Below are positions 9,852-19,397 of a DNA stretch of 64,000 nt, one piece after another. The stretch is taken from NCBI GenBank assembly GCA_024707305.1, contig JANPZZ010000007.1, positions 1 to 64,000 of the forward strand. The letters are read 5' to 3'. The first letter of the stretch is position 1. Each line of letters opens with the position of its first letter. Origin of the DNA: Chitinophagaceae bacterium (GTDB lineage: Bacteria; Bacteroidota; Bacteroidia; Chitinophagales; Chitinophagaceae). The translations under genes were made by a program, and so were the position numbers. The notes beneath the pieces were generated by a model. It searched no databases, was not told the origin of the DNA, and saw nothing but the letters and a program-made list of their open reading frames with translations.

Positions 9852-10728
9852 TCAGGCAGTGCGATGCGCCGTGCGTCGGTGATGGCTGAGCAGCACCCCC
9901 CGCGCGCCTGCGAGCACCGACACGAGATAGGCCACGCCTGCGGAGAGAATGATCGCCGGTCCCGAAGGCAGCGAGGCATGATAGGAAAGGAGCAGCCCGG
10001 AAACCGACGACAGCATCCCGAGCCCGATCGCCAGCAGGCACATCGATCTCGACCCTTTGGGTCCAGAACCGCGCGGCAGCTGCGGGCAGGATCATCAGCC
10101 CGACCGAAAGCAGCGTTCCGAGCGCCTGGAAGCCGGCGACGAGGTTGATGACCACCAGTCCCAGAAAGATGAAATGTACGGGCGAACCCAGCCGCGACAC
10201 CGAGCGCAGGAAAAGAGGATCGAGGCATTCGGCGACGAGCGCGCGCCAGAAGATACCGAGCGTGCCGAGCGTAAGCGCCGCGACCAGGCCGATCAGCGTC
10301 AGCGCGTCGTTGTTGAGCGCGAGAACCGTTCCGAACAGCACATGCATCAGGTCGACGCTCGAGCCGCGCAGCGACACCATCAACACGCCGAGCGACAGCG
10401 AGATCAGATAGAAGGCCGCCATGGACGCGTCTTCCTTCTGGATAGTCAGCCGCGCCACCGCACCCGCGCCGAGCGCGACCACGATGCCGGCGGCGAGCCC
10501 GCCGATCGTCATGGGCAGGATCTGCAGGCCGTAGAGCAGGAAGCCGGCGGCAGCGCCCGGCAGGATGGCGTGCGCCATCGCGTCGCCGGTCAGGCTCATG
10601 CGCCGCAGCATCAGGAACACCCCGACCGGACAGGCGCTGAGTGACAGCATCACAGCGCCGGCCAATGCCCGCTGCATGAAGGCGAACTCGGCGAAGGGTG
10701 CGAGCAGAGCATCGTAGAAGAAAGCCAT
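9852..10728 (-). CDS. aztB: Zinc ABC transporter permease AztB, one frameshift
   Basis: ABC-3 family inner-membrane permease with the typical start (MAFFYDALLAPFAEFAFMQRA), the conserved MSLTGDAMAHAILPG segment and about eight hydrophobic segments. The coupling-region motif VGLMILPAAAARFW is followed by a shift near 10045. The second frame carries the last membrane segments (CLLAIGLGMLSSVSGLLLSY and the next one) and the stop at 9852. Length about 291 residues is normal. The start lies 37 bases after the aztA stop. It should form the zinc channel with AztA and receive zinc from AztC. Confidence 0.87.
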
Positions 10729-10765
10729 CAGGCCGCACCGCTCCGGCCGCCGGCATCCGCCGCGA

Positions 10766-11579
10766 TCAGGTCTCGTCCGAGCCCCCATGATGCCCGTGCG
10801 TATGATGATCGTGAGGATGAGCACCGGTCTGCGCCAGGCTGTGCTCTTCAGGCTCGCACCACGGTGCGTTCTCGTCCCAGGCTTCTTGGAACTGCCGCGC
10901 ACTGAGCAGGAGATTTTCGGGCGCAAGCGTCTTGCGCGCCTCGCCCCAGGCTACCGGCTGGCGAGCCAGAAGCAGCGCCTCCGGGAAATGCCGGCGGACC
11001 AGATCGAGATCGTGCACCACGACCAGGATGGTGCGCTTTTCGCCATGCCAGCGCTTGATCAGACCGATCAGGTCCTGGATCGTCCTAGCGTCGATGGCGT
11101 TGAACGGCTCGTCGAGCAGGATCAGATCGGCGTCCTGCACCAGCACGCGCGCAAACAGGGCCCGCTGCAGCTGCCCGCCCGACAGCGTGTCGATCGGTCG
11201 CTTCTCGAAGCCCTCCATCCCCACCGCCGAAAGCGCTTTTGCCACCGTTTCGCGATCTTCCGGACGATAGCGGCCGAGAAGCCCGCGCCGGGGCCAAAGG
11301 CCGAGTGAGACCAGATCGATGACCCGAGCCGGAAAGGAGCGGTCCAGCTCCGACTGCTGCGGCAGATAGGCCAGCGTGACACCGGGAGTGACCTTGCAAG
11401 CACCCGCCATCGGCCTGAGCACGCCGACGATCCCCTTCATCAGGGTCGATTTGCCGGACCCGTTCGCGCCCACCATCGCCGTCAGCGACCCGCTTGGCGA
11501 CCACGCCGTTCAGGTGATGCACCGCCGGATGGCTGTTGTAGCCCAGCGTCAGGTCATCGAAGGTCACGCATGCAGACAT
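10766..11579 (-). CDS. aztA: Zinc ABC transporter ATPase AztA with His-rich tail, one frameshift
   Basis: ATP-binding subunit. The ATG at 11579 gives MSACVTFDDLTLGY. A shift near 11480 precedes Walker A GANGSGKST; then come the signature LSGGQLQRALFAR, Walker B LILLDEPFNAID and the H-loop VVVHDLDLV. The C terminus (HPHDHHTHGHHGG) is His-rich, a feature seen in zinc-transport ATPases that could sense or buffer zinc. The gene is divergent from zur and both share the region with Zur boxes, so zinc-dependent repression of aztABC is likely. Confidence 0.88.
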
Positions 11580-11630
11580 TTCGGTCCGTCCTTGTCGAAG
11601 CCAGCCGGCTCCGACCTTGACTACCGACTA

Positions 11631-11645
11631 TGTTATGTTAGAACA
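11631..11645. promoter_or_regulatory. Zur box 1 in the aztA-zur divergent region
   Basis: TGTTATGTTAGAACA is a 6-3-6 palindrome with one mismatch between arms. It lies 52 bases upstream of the aztA start and resembles the alphaproteobacterial Zur operator (AT-rich arms TGTTAT and ATAACA). It is probably the operator for the minus-strand azt operon. Confidence 0.65.
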
Positions 11646-11661
11646 TTCGTCAATGAAAAAA

Positions 11662-11676
11662 TGTTATAGCATAACA
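11662..11676. promoter_or_regulatory. Zur box 2, abutting the zur start codon
   Basis: TGTTATAGCATAACA is a perfect 6-3-6 palindrome ending one base before the ATG at 11678. Its position leaves no room for a Shine-Dalgarno sequence before that ATG. Either the zur message is leaderless or translation begins at a later ATG (11702). Binding here would autoregulate zur and help repress aztA. Confidence 0.75.
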
Positions 11677-11677
11677 G

Positions 11678-12107
11678 ATGAGAACGGCTACTGCCTCTAC
11701 CATGATCGCATCCGCTAACCGCCGGTACGGGCGCAACCGCCAGCTCGTGCTCAATGCGCTGGAGCGGGCGCAAAGGCCGATGGGAGCCTATGAGCTTCTC
11801 GAACTTCTGCGAGAGGACGGGCTGCGCGCCCCGCTCCAGGTGTACCGGGCTCTCGACCAACTCATCGATGATGGAACTGTCCACAAGATCGAAAGCCTGA
11901 GCGCCTACGCACTATGCACGGGGCTCGAGTGCGGTGATCACGGCCACGCGGCTTTCGCGATCTGCAGGGCCTGTGGGCGAACTAGTGAATTCCCACGATG
12001 CCGCCCTGGATCGGGTGTTGCGACGGCTTGCCAGGAAAGAGGGCTTTCGCACAAGTGCAACCACGGTGGAACTCCTGGGGCTGTGCGAGAGCTGCGCACG
12101 TGGATAA
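11678..12107 (+). CDS. zur: Zinc uptake regulator Zur (Fur family), one frameshift
   Basis: Fur-family repressor. The winged-helix N terminus has the typical MGAYELLELLREDGLRAPLQVYRALDQL, and the dimerisation domain shows HKIESLSAY, zinc-site ECGDHGHAAFAICRACGR and, after a shift near 11985, CESCARG with the stop at 12105-12107. Two CxxC pairs fit the structural zinc site, and the HGH supplies regulatory ligands. The start may be 11678 or 11702; neither has a clear ribosome-binding site. Divergence from aztA, flanking Zur boxes and overlap with a COG0523 gene support Zur rather than Fur or PerR. Confidence 0.88.
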
Positions 12108-13154
12108 GACGCCGGTTTTCGTGCTGACGGGGTTTCTGGGGGCCGGAAAATCCACGCTTCTCAATCGCGTTCTCGCCAGATCCGGCCTTCGCCGACACGG
12201 CCATCATCATCAACGAATTCGGTGATGTCGCGCTCGACCATGATCTCGTGCGTATCGGCAAGACGCAGGTTGCCCGTACCACCACGGGGTGCCTCTGCTG
12301 CACAATCGGCAGCGACATCCGCTCGACGCTGCACGAGCTCCACGTCCTTGCGCATGTGGGCGAGGTCTCCTTCAACCGTGTCATCGTCGAGACGACGGGT
12401 CTGGCCGACCCGGCGCCGCTCGTGAACCAGCTCATTCCAGGCGGGGCCGCCGCGCTCGGCGTGCGCGACCCTATCGTCGCGCGGAACTTTGAGCTTGCCG
12501 GCGTTGTCAGCCTCGTTGACATCGTCACCGGCGAACTGTCTATCGAGAACCATTTCGAGGCAGCCAAGCAGATTGCTTTTGCCGACCGCATTGTGCTGAC
12601 CAAAACCGATCTTGCGCGTGATCCGCCTCGGTCGAGCACATTGAGCGGCTCAAAGAAAGCCTTTCGACACTCAATCCAGCCGCCACGATCGATGATGCGC
12701 ACCAGCCAAGCTTCGATCCGGCTTGCCTTTTCCAACGCCGCGCCTATGCACCTGCCTCGCTCGGCGACGATGTCATCGGATGGCTGGCACTCGAGGAAGC
12801 CATCCGGGATGGTGGTGGTCACGATTCAACGGAGGCCGGCCTATCCAACGCATCTCCCGCGGTGCGCCACGGTGGACGCATCCGCACATTCGCGATCACC
12901 CGCACTGAGCCGATCGGGTGTGAAGCCTTCGGTAAGTTCCTCCACGTCCTTTCGATGTCGGCCGGCCCTCGCCTGCTGCGGGCCAGGGTCTGATGCTGGA
13001 CCGGGACGAGCCGGAACGACCACGCGTCATCCATGTCGTCCAGCACGCAGTCTATCCTCCGACCATCCTGGAAGACTGGCCCAGCGAGGATCGCCAAACC
13101 CGACTTGTCTTCATCACCGACGGCATCGATCCGGAGCCGGTCCGGCGACTTTGA
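12100..13154 (+). CDS. COG0523 (CobW-type) metal-chaperone GTPase, frameshifted
   Basis: I start it at the GTG at 12100, overlapping the zur stop by eight bases, so it is translationally coupled to zur. The P-loop GFLGAGKST is followed by a shift near 12180, then IIINEFGDVALDHDLV, the CxCC metal motif GCLCCTIGSDI, ETTGLADPAPLVNQL and the base motif LTKTDLA. Shifts near 12615 and 12985 split the C-terminal CobW_C domain (RRAYAPASLGDD, IRTFAITRTEPI, RVIHVVQHAVYPP, RLVFITDGIDPEPV). I end it at the TGA at 13152-13154. The adjacent frame stays open to 13272, so the real C terminus could be longer. The role is probably zinc allocation under Zur control. Confidence 0.82.
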
Positions 13155-13301
13155 AGCCGCCCTCGACGGCAAGCCAGTCAAGGCAGGGCGGGCACTGAGG
13201 AACCTTACCTCGAATGTCGCAGAGACCTTCAGGTCAGGCGCCACCCAACTGACGCGTGCCCTGACCGGCTAACCGCAACGATAGTACATCAGGAGACGAT
13301 C

Positions 13302-14298
13302 ATGTCCGCCCAATCCGCTGAACAAACGCCCGTCACCGTGCTTACCGGCTACCTAGGCGCCGGAAAAACAACCCTCTTGAACCGTATTCTCTCCGAACAG
13401 CATGGGAAGAAATATGCCGTCATCGTCAACGAGTTCGGCGAGGTCGGCATAGACAACGATCTCATCGTCGACGCCGACGAAGAAGTGTTCGAGATGAACA
13501 ATGGCTGCATCTGCTGCACCGTCCGCGGTGACCTGATCCGCATCATCGAGAGCCTCATGCGCCGCAAGGACCGCTTTGATGCCATCCTCGTTGAGACGAC
13601 GGGTCTGGCCGACCCGGCGCCGGTTGCCCAGACCTTCTTCGTAGACGACGAGGTACGCCAGAAGACGAAGCTCGATGCGATTGTCACCGTCGTGGACGCC
13701 AAGCATCTGCTCGGTGAAATTGACCACGCTCATGAAGCGCAGGAGCAGCTCGCCTTCGCCGACATCGTCATTCTCAACAAGACCGACCTGGTGGCTCCTG
13801 AAACTCTCCGCCGTCGAGGCTCGTATCCGCAAGATCAATCCGACGGCCACGATCAAGCATTCCACGCGGTGCGACGTGCCCCTCGACCAGGTCCTCAATC
13901 GCGGCGCCTTCGATCTCGATCGCGTGCTCGAGCTTGAGCCGGATTTCCTCGACGGCCATCACGATCACCATCACAACGACCACGTGACCAGCTTCTCGCT
14001 CAGGACTGAGAAGCCGCTCGATCCGCGGAAATTCCTGCCATGGGTGCAGATGATCACCCAGCGCTTCGGCATCGACATCCTGCGCATGAAAGGCATTCTC
14101 TCATTCAAGGATGATAACGATCGCTTTGTGGTTCAGGCCGTCCACATGCTGCTTGAAGGCGATCACCAGAGGCCCTGGAAAAGATGAGTCGCGCGTGGTC
14201 GTCTCGTCTTCATCGGCCGCAACCTGCCAAAAGACGTGATCGAGGACGGCTTCCTGAAATGCCAGGCCGAACTGGACCCAATGGCGATCAAGGCGTAG
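13302..14298 (+). CDS. COG0523 (CobW-type) metal-chaperone GTPase with His-rich segment, frameshifted
   Basis: The third COG0523 GTPase of the island. The ATG at 13302 follows AGGAGA. It has the P-loop GYLGAGKTT, VIVNEFGEVGIDNDLIV, the CxCC motif NNGCICCTVRGDL, ETTGLADPAPVAQTFF and the base motif LNKTDLV. A shift near 13800 leads to the C-terminal domain, preceded by a His-rich loop (DGHHDHHHNDHV) that could bind zinc, then KPLDPRKFLPWVQMI and GILSFKDDNDRFVVQ. A second shift near 14185 leads to LVFIGRNLPKD and the stop at 14296-14298. It lies 29 bases or more after the preceding GTPase on the same strand and was probably co-transcribed with zur. Confidence 0.87.
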
Positions 14299-14330
14299 GT
14301 CGAGGCCTCCGGCCGGTTTCCCTGAAGGCA

Positions 14331-14768
14331 TTGAGGAGTGGAGACAAGGCATGGAATCGCCTCGCCAATCCGTTCGCGCCGCGCCGTGCGCTTCCCGAGA
14401 AATCCAGACAGATTAAGGTTTGGGTACGGGAAATTTGGAAGCTTGATGACGACGTCGTGATATCGATCACTGAACTCGCTTGCCGCGATGATGGATGCTC
14501 CGATACGACGAAAACCGTTATCGGCATTATGCGCCCCGGCCAACCGATCCAGACCATCCGCTTCCATAAGCCGATCTCGGAGATCATCAGAGATGACCTC
14601 CGAGCACCGCATTCTAACTGGCGAACCCGTCCGCGCAGCTCGTCAGCGTGTTGTCCCCAGCAACACGCCCCCAACTCCTCCGACCCTCGAGGATGGCGTA
14701 GCTGTTCTTCGCGGTCGCGTGGTCTTGACCTGATTGTCACGCCCGGCGCGCCAGGTTCCCGTTCTTGA
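14331..14768 (+). CDS. Small Cys-containing protein next to CobW genes, unknown function
   Basis: A plausible short gene after the third GTPase. I start it at a TTG (14331); no ATG start is available and an upstream shift may hide it. The first 90 or so residues look like a real protein: AWNRLANPFAPRRALP, KVWVREIWKLDDDVVIS, then ITELACRDDGCSDTTKTVIGI with a Cys-x4-Cys pair, then GQPIQTIRFHKPISEI. After RDDLRA (about 14610) the frame runs on with no conserved look, so the true stop is probably near there and lost to an indel. The spaced Cys pair and the neighbours suggest metal binding; I do not know the family. Confidence 0.45.
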   Translation: MRSGDKAWNRLANPFAPRRALPEKSRQIKVWVREIWKLDDDVVISITELACRDDGCSDTTKTVIGIMRPGQPIQTIRFHKPISEIIRDDLRAPHSNWRTRPRSSSACCPQQHAPNSSDPRGWRSCSSRSRGLDLIVTPGAPGSRS

Positions 14769-14949
14769 TCGCAAGAGGGAACGATGGCCGCGCTTCATGG
14801 TTGTCCGGGATCGAACGCGTGGAGCCGGTCATGGACAGGGGAAGAAGCAGGGCGAACAGGCGGCCGATGCCGTTGAAAAGCAGCATCGCATTCAGGCTCA
14901 GGTGGATCAGCGGGACAGGGAGCGCCTGGACGAGAGCGGACACGGGGCC

Positions 14950-15813
14950 ATGCAGGCGGGCGCGCCCCCCTATCCGGTGCCCGCCGTTTCCAAGACAGCA
15001 TCAGTCGAAACCCGGCGACGAGGCCGCGCTTGAGCCCGCGCCGATGTACGACGCGCCGTTCTGGCGCGGCTCCGGCAAACTGGAAGGCAAGGTTGCGCTC
15101 ATCACGGGCGGCGATTCCGGCATCGGCCGGGCGGTGGCGGTGCTGTTCGCCCGCGAGGGCGCGGATGTGGCGATCTCCTATCTGAGCGAGAGCGAGGACG
15201 CGGAGGAACCCGGCTGGCCGTTGCCGACGAGGGCGGCGCTGCCTGCTCCTGCCTGGGGACGTCGCCAGCGAGGACTATTGCCGCGAGGCGGTCGCGGCGG
15301 TGGTCGCCGGAGTTCGGCACGCTCGACATCCTCGTCAACAATGCTGCGTTCCAGTACCACGCGGCCGGGCTGGAAGACCTGACGACCGAGCATTTCGACA
15401 CGACGCTGAAGACCAATCTCTACGGTTACTTCTTCATGGCCCGCGAGGCGGTGAAGCACATGGGCGAAGGCGCTTCGATCATCAACACCGGCTCGGTCAC
15501 CGGCATCGACGGCAGCGCGGAACTTCTGGACTACTCTATGACCAAGGGCGGCATCCACTCCTTCACGCGGGCGCTTGCCGCTAACCTCGTCGGCAAGGGC
15601 ATCCGCGTCAACGCGGTCGCGCCAGGCCCGGTGTGGACGCCGCTCAATCCGTCCGAGCGACCGCCGGAAGAGGTGGCTAAATTCGGCGCGAAGGCGCCGA
15701 TGAAGCGGCCGGCCCAGCCGGAGGAGATCGCGCCGCCTACGTCTTCTTCGCCTCGCCGCAATGCTCCAGCTACATCACCGGCGAGATGCTTGCCGATCAT
15801 CGGAGGCTACTGA
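14950..15813 (+). CDS. Short-chain dehydrogenase/reductase, YhdF/glucose-dehydrogenase-like, frameshifted
   Basis: NAD(P)-dependent SDR of the long-N-terminus type often induced under general stress. The ATG at 14950 opens a Pro-rich leader (AGAPPYPVPPFPRQHQSKPG after a shift near 14990). The cofactor motif GGDSGIGRAVA, the structural LDILVNNAAFQYH, catalytic Ser in INTGSVTG and Tyr/Lys in YSMTKGG follow, then NAVAPGPVWTPLNPS and IIGGY at the C terminus. Shifts fall near 15210, 15310 and 15735. The stop is at 15811-15813. It sits directly before a type IB topoisomerase on the same strand; the substrate is unknown. Confidence 0.83.
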
Positions 15814-16866
15814 ACTGCTCGATCGGCAAGCCGCCGCTCGCCGCCGAACGCGCCGATCTGACCTATGTGAACGACGACGAGCCGGGCTATCGGCGACGGC
15901 GGGCGGGCAGAGGTTTCAGTTATACTGACGCCGACGGCAAGCGGGTCGGGGATGCGGTGACGATCCGGCGCATCAAGGGGCTGGCCATTCCGCCGGCGTG
16001 GAGCGATGTGTGGATATGTCCCGATCCGGCAGGCCACATCCAGGCGACGGGCCGCGATCAGCGCGGCCGCAAGCAGTACCGCTATCATCCGGCATGGACG
16101 GCTTGCCGCGACGAGACCAAGTTCTCCAGCCTCGCCGACTTCGCCCGCACCCTGCCGAAGCTGCGCGAGCGGGTCGATGCAGACTTGCGGCGGTGCGGGC
16201 TGTCGCGCGAACGGGTGATCGCCTCTGTGGTGCATCTGCTCGACCGGACGATGATCCGCATCGGCAATGATGCCTATGCTCAGCGAAAACAAGAGCTTCG
16301 GCCTGACGACGCTGCGCTCGCGCCATCTCAAGATCGACGGGGCGAGCCTGCGCTTCTCATTCAGGGGTAAATCCGGGCGGGAATGGCGGCTGAAGCTCTC
16401 CGACCGGCGGATCGCCGGGGTGGTTCGCGCCATCCAGGATCTGCCGGGCCAGCATCTCTTCCAGTACCTCGACGGGGATGGCGCACGCCGCGAAATCCGC
16501 TCGCATGACGTGAACGACTACATCCGCGAGACGATCGGGCCACAATTCACCTCGAAACATTTCCGCACGTGGGGCGCGACCGTCTTTGCCGACGCTGGGG
16601 CTTGCGCAGGAACCGCTGCCCCGCATCGAAGCAGGCGCAGGCCGTCGCGCTCAACGCGGTGCTCGATCGCGTGGCCGCGAGGCTACGCAACACCCGCGCC
16701 ATCTGCCGTCGCTGCTATGTCCCTCCCGCTGTCGTCGATGCTTGGCTCGACGGAGGCTGCATGAGGAGATCGCGGCGATCCGGCCGCGCGCAAGGCGTCC
16801 GTTCAAAGGGGCTGGACGCGGATGAGTCCCTCGTGCTGCGCTGGCTCGACGCCCGGAAAGCGGTAA
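15786..16866 (+). CDS. DNA topoisomerase IB, frameshifted
   Basis: Poxvirus-like bacterial type IB topoisomerase, which relaxes supercoils through a 3'-phosphotyrosyl link. The N-terminal domain is clear (LTYVNDDEPGYRRRRAG, KGLAIPPAWSDVWICP, QATGRDQRGRKQYRYHP). A shift near 16280 leads to the catalytic domain: GLTTLRSRH (Arg), FRGKSGREW (Lys), SKHFRTWGA (Arg/His), then after another shift RRCYVPP with the nucleophile Tyr. A last shift gives a stop at 16864-16866. The start is uncertain; the in-frame ATG at 15786 would overlap the dehydrogenase 3' end by 28 bases. The pairing with an SDR suggests a stress island, an inference only. Confidence 0.83.
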
Positions 16867-16874
16867 GAGGGGGC

Positions 16875-17509
16875 TCATTCGCCCGGATAGGCGCTGGCCT
16901 TCAGCAGCCGGGCGAGATGCACCGCGTTGCGCGACAGCATCGCGACCGCGTTCGTCGACCGTCCTCGGGCGTCTGCTTCAGGTCGCGGAAGTCGACCGTG
17001 CCCATCGCCTCGCCGACCCAGTAGGCCACCGCGTTGGGCGCAAGGCTGAAGCCGACATCGTTGAGCGCCTGATAGAGTTCGGCCGACACGTGATGCGCGC
17101 CGTCCTCGTTGCCGACGACCGCGATCGCCGCGACACGGCCGTAGGACACCATGCGCCCCTTGTCGTCGGTCTCGGAGAGGAACGCATCCATGCGCTCCAG
17201 CGCCCGCTTGCAGACGCTCGACGGCTGCCCGAGCCAGATCGGCGTTCCGAGGATCAGGATGTCGGCGGCGAGGATGCGCTCGCGCAGTGCCAGCCATTCG
17301 TCGCCCTCGCCTTCGTCGGAGGTCACCCCTGGCCTGATGGCGTGGTCGGCCAGCCGGACGATTTCGCCCTTGACCCGAGCCGCCCCATCTCGTCGAGGAC
17401 GAGCCGCAGCATCTTCTGCGGTGGACGAGATCTCGCCGGACGAGCTGGCCTTGAGCGTGCTGTTGAGCGCGATGGCGCGCAGGGGCGGCGATATCGATTG
17501 GTCTGCCAT
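16875..17509 (-). CDS. NADPH-dependent FMN reductase / flavodoxin-like protein, frameshifted
   Basis: The start ATG at 17509 gives MADQSISPPLRAIALNSTLK. A shift near 17400 interrupts the FMN phosphate loop and first helix (LRLVLDEMGRLGS in the other frame). The core is clear: GEIVRLADHAIRPG, ILAADILILGTPIWLGQPSSVCK (the flavin-contacting PIWLG), ERMDAFLSETDDKGRMVSYGR and VAAIAVVGNEDGAHH. A second shift near 16945 leads to NAVHLARLLKASAYPGE and the stop at 16875. Reconstructed length about 200 residues. It converges with the topoisomerase gene. The electron acceptor is unknown. Confidence 0.8.
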
Positions 17510-17898
17510 TGCGTTCCTCGGTCCTGGAGATTGCCGGCCTCGCGATCTTCAACCTCCCGGCTTTGCGCGGGAGCTTTCCATATTTCGCCGTGAATACACC
17601 TTTTGAATCTCGTCTCCCCGCATCCGAACACGGGCGATGCCAATTCGTTCCGTTGGCCGCTTTTTGACTTACAATGTTCTCTCCCGATCCGTTGGGAACC
17701 GACTGTAGTGTTCGCCATCGGTCCGCGCCAGGTTGCATTCCTCCTGCGAGCGGATGCCGTGAGGTTTCTAGCACCTGTGTCGACGCTGGAACAAAACCCG
17801 TTCCTGCTTCGCGAGATGCATCGTGGCGTCAATAACAACTCAGGTGGTGTTGTCGTTCGTGCAACTGCAAACGCAGCCGAAAGACCGCAACGAGCATG
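17510..17898. other. Intergenic stretch with no gene recognised
   Basis: I see no coding sequence with family features on either strand between the flavoprotein start and the cytochrome b561 stop. The open frames here do not continue any neighbour and lack recognisable motifs. It should hold the promoter of the flavoprotein gene. Confidence 0.5.
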
Positions 17899-18413
17899 TC
17901 AAACACGCTCCGGCTTGAACATGCGCATCAGCACGTCGGACCGGCGGACGAAATGCTGGAACAGCGCGCCGGCGATGTGCAGGACGATTGCACCCAACAG
18001 CAGGTTCGTGAGCAGTCCGTGCACACACATTGCCGGCGGCCTCGACGCCGAGAAACCAGGCGACCGAACCGGAAATCGGCAAGAGCAGAAGCAGCAGGTA
18101 GACCGATCCATGCACCGCTTCCGCGATGATTTGCGAAGAAGCCATGGCTCGTCGGCGGGAGGTGAAGGCGCGCCGCGTGTTAAGCGAAGATAGATCTCGT
18201 GCGAGCGCGAGAACGAGTATGAGGATACCTGCGGTGATATGCAGGTAGCGTCAGCATCGCCGCGTCGGCGTCCGCCACCTCGTTACCGCGCACAAATGCG
18301 CGCCACGATTCCTCGATTCCGGCATGCGCGAGAAACTGGAACGCGACCAGTACGACGACAATCCAGTGCAGCGCCATCTGCATCGGTGAATAACCGGTCA
18401 CGCTTCTGGCCAT
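17899..18413 (-). CDS. Cytochrome b561 family membrane protein, frameshifted
   Basis: Di-heme b-type cytochrome of the inner membrane. The ATG at 18413 gives MARSVTGYSPMQMALHWIVVV, whose His in ALHW is a heme ligand and typical of the YodB/b561 family. After a shift near 18240 a second helix (LHITAGILILVLALARDL) follows, then EAVHGSVYLLLLLLPISG with another His, and after a further shift VHGLLTNLLLGAIVLHIAG with the last His residues, RRSDVLMRMF and the stop at 17899. Reconstructed length is about 171 residues, normal for the family. It could pass electrons between quinone and a periplasmic acceptor. It is divergent from the gluconate-dehydrogenase-like cluster. Confidence 0.8.
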
Positions 18414-18624
18414 TCATGAATCCTCTGTTCGGGGCATCGGGCAGTTCCATATGTGCCGTCATTCTCAGCCAGCATATCACCTCGGCCGGCAGGGAGCCGG
18501 AAGCTCGCAACGCTTCGACAACGCCGGGGCGGCCTTGCCGTTCCAGCACCTCGGGGTGACCGCTCGCGAACGGCGGAACCTTCTCGAAGCAATGCTGTTA
18601 CCGTCAAGGTAACGGAGAGGAAGG

Positions 18625-19359
18625 GTGGTACGCTCCCGATTTTCAAGACGGCAGATCCTGACGGCATCGCTGCTCTGCGGCGGGTCTATTTTCGCATCGA
18701 GCGCGGTCGCGTGGAATCTTCAGCGCGGCATCCCCTGGATTTCCGGCACTTCCCCGTCTCCTCGCGGCTTCGACGGGGCGCGCTTCTTCACCGCGGCGGA
18801 ACGTCGGTGCATGGACGCGCTTGTCGGCAGGTTAATCCCGACGGACGACCTGGGTCCGGGCGCACGCGAGGCCGGCGTCGTTGATTTCATCGACAACCAG
18901 CTTGCCGGTTCGTTCGGCCGCGGCGAGCGCTGGTACATGAAAGGTCCGTTCGCCGACGGGCTCAAGACACAGGGCTATCAGGGCGAACATCCTCCCGCGG
19001 GACTCTACCGGACCGCCATTGCCGCGCTCGACGACCATTGCCGCGAGCGCTTCGAGGGCCGCACGTTCGCCGAACTCCAAGAGGACGATCAGGACGCGAT
19101 CCTCAGCGAGATCGAGGACGAGGAACTGGATTTCGACGGCGTGTCGGCGGCCGCCTTCTTCGCGATGCTGCAGGACAACACCGTCGAGGGTTTCTTCTGC
19201 GATCCGATCTATGGCGGCAACCGCGACATGGTCGGCTGGCGCCTCGTAGGATTTCCCGGCGCCCGCTACGACTACCGTGACTACCTCGACCACAACGGAG
19301 AACCGATCTCGATCGAGCCGGTCGGCCTTACCGGCCGGGCGGCTTGGAATGTCGACTGA
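18625..19359 (+). CDS. Gluconate 2-dehydrogenase subunit 3 family protein (Tat-exported)
   Basis: Intact, 244 residues. The N terminus RSRFSRRQILTASLLCGG carries a twin-arginine signal, and the hydrophobic stretch ends near SSAVA. The body matches the small subunit of membrane-bound gluconate dehydrogenase-type enzymes (FTAAERRCMDALVGRLIPTDD, GAREAGVVDFIDNQLAG, FFAMLQDNTVEGFFCDPIYGGN). This subunit has no cofactor of its own and helps export and assemble the flavoprotein. The flavoprotein and cytochrome genes follow directly. One of the few unbroken genes in this half of the window. Confidence 0.9.
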   Translation: MVRSRFSRRQILTASLLCGGSIFASSAVAWNLQRGIPWISGTSPSPRGFDGARFFTAAERRCMDALVGRLIPTDDLGPGAREAGVVDFIDNQLAGSFGRGERWYMKGPFADGLKTQGYQGEHPPAGLYRTAIAALDDHCRERFEGRTFAELQEDDQDAILSEIEDEELDFDGVSAAAFFAMLQDNTVEGFFCDPIYGGNRDMVGWRLVGFPGARYDYRDYLDHNGEPISIEPVGLTGRAAWNVD

Positions 19360-19397
19360 ACCCACCCCCGCAAGGGCGGCAGGCAAGGAGGAGAAGT

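Noticed and set aside
14737..14943. Minus-strand 68-codon frame with a hydrophobic stretch
   Set aside because: It has no ribosome-binding site or family match and lies in the upstream region of the dehydrogenase on the other strand.
17323..17838. Minus-strand frame of 171 codons overlapping the flavoprotein start
   Set aside because: It is a different frame of the same strand over the flavoprotein and its upstream region, with no family features.
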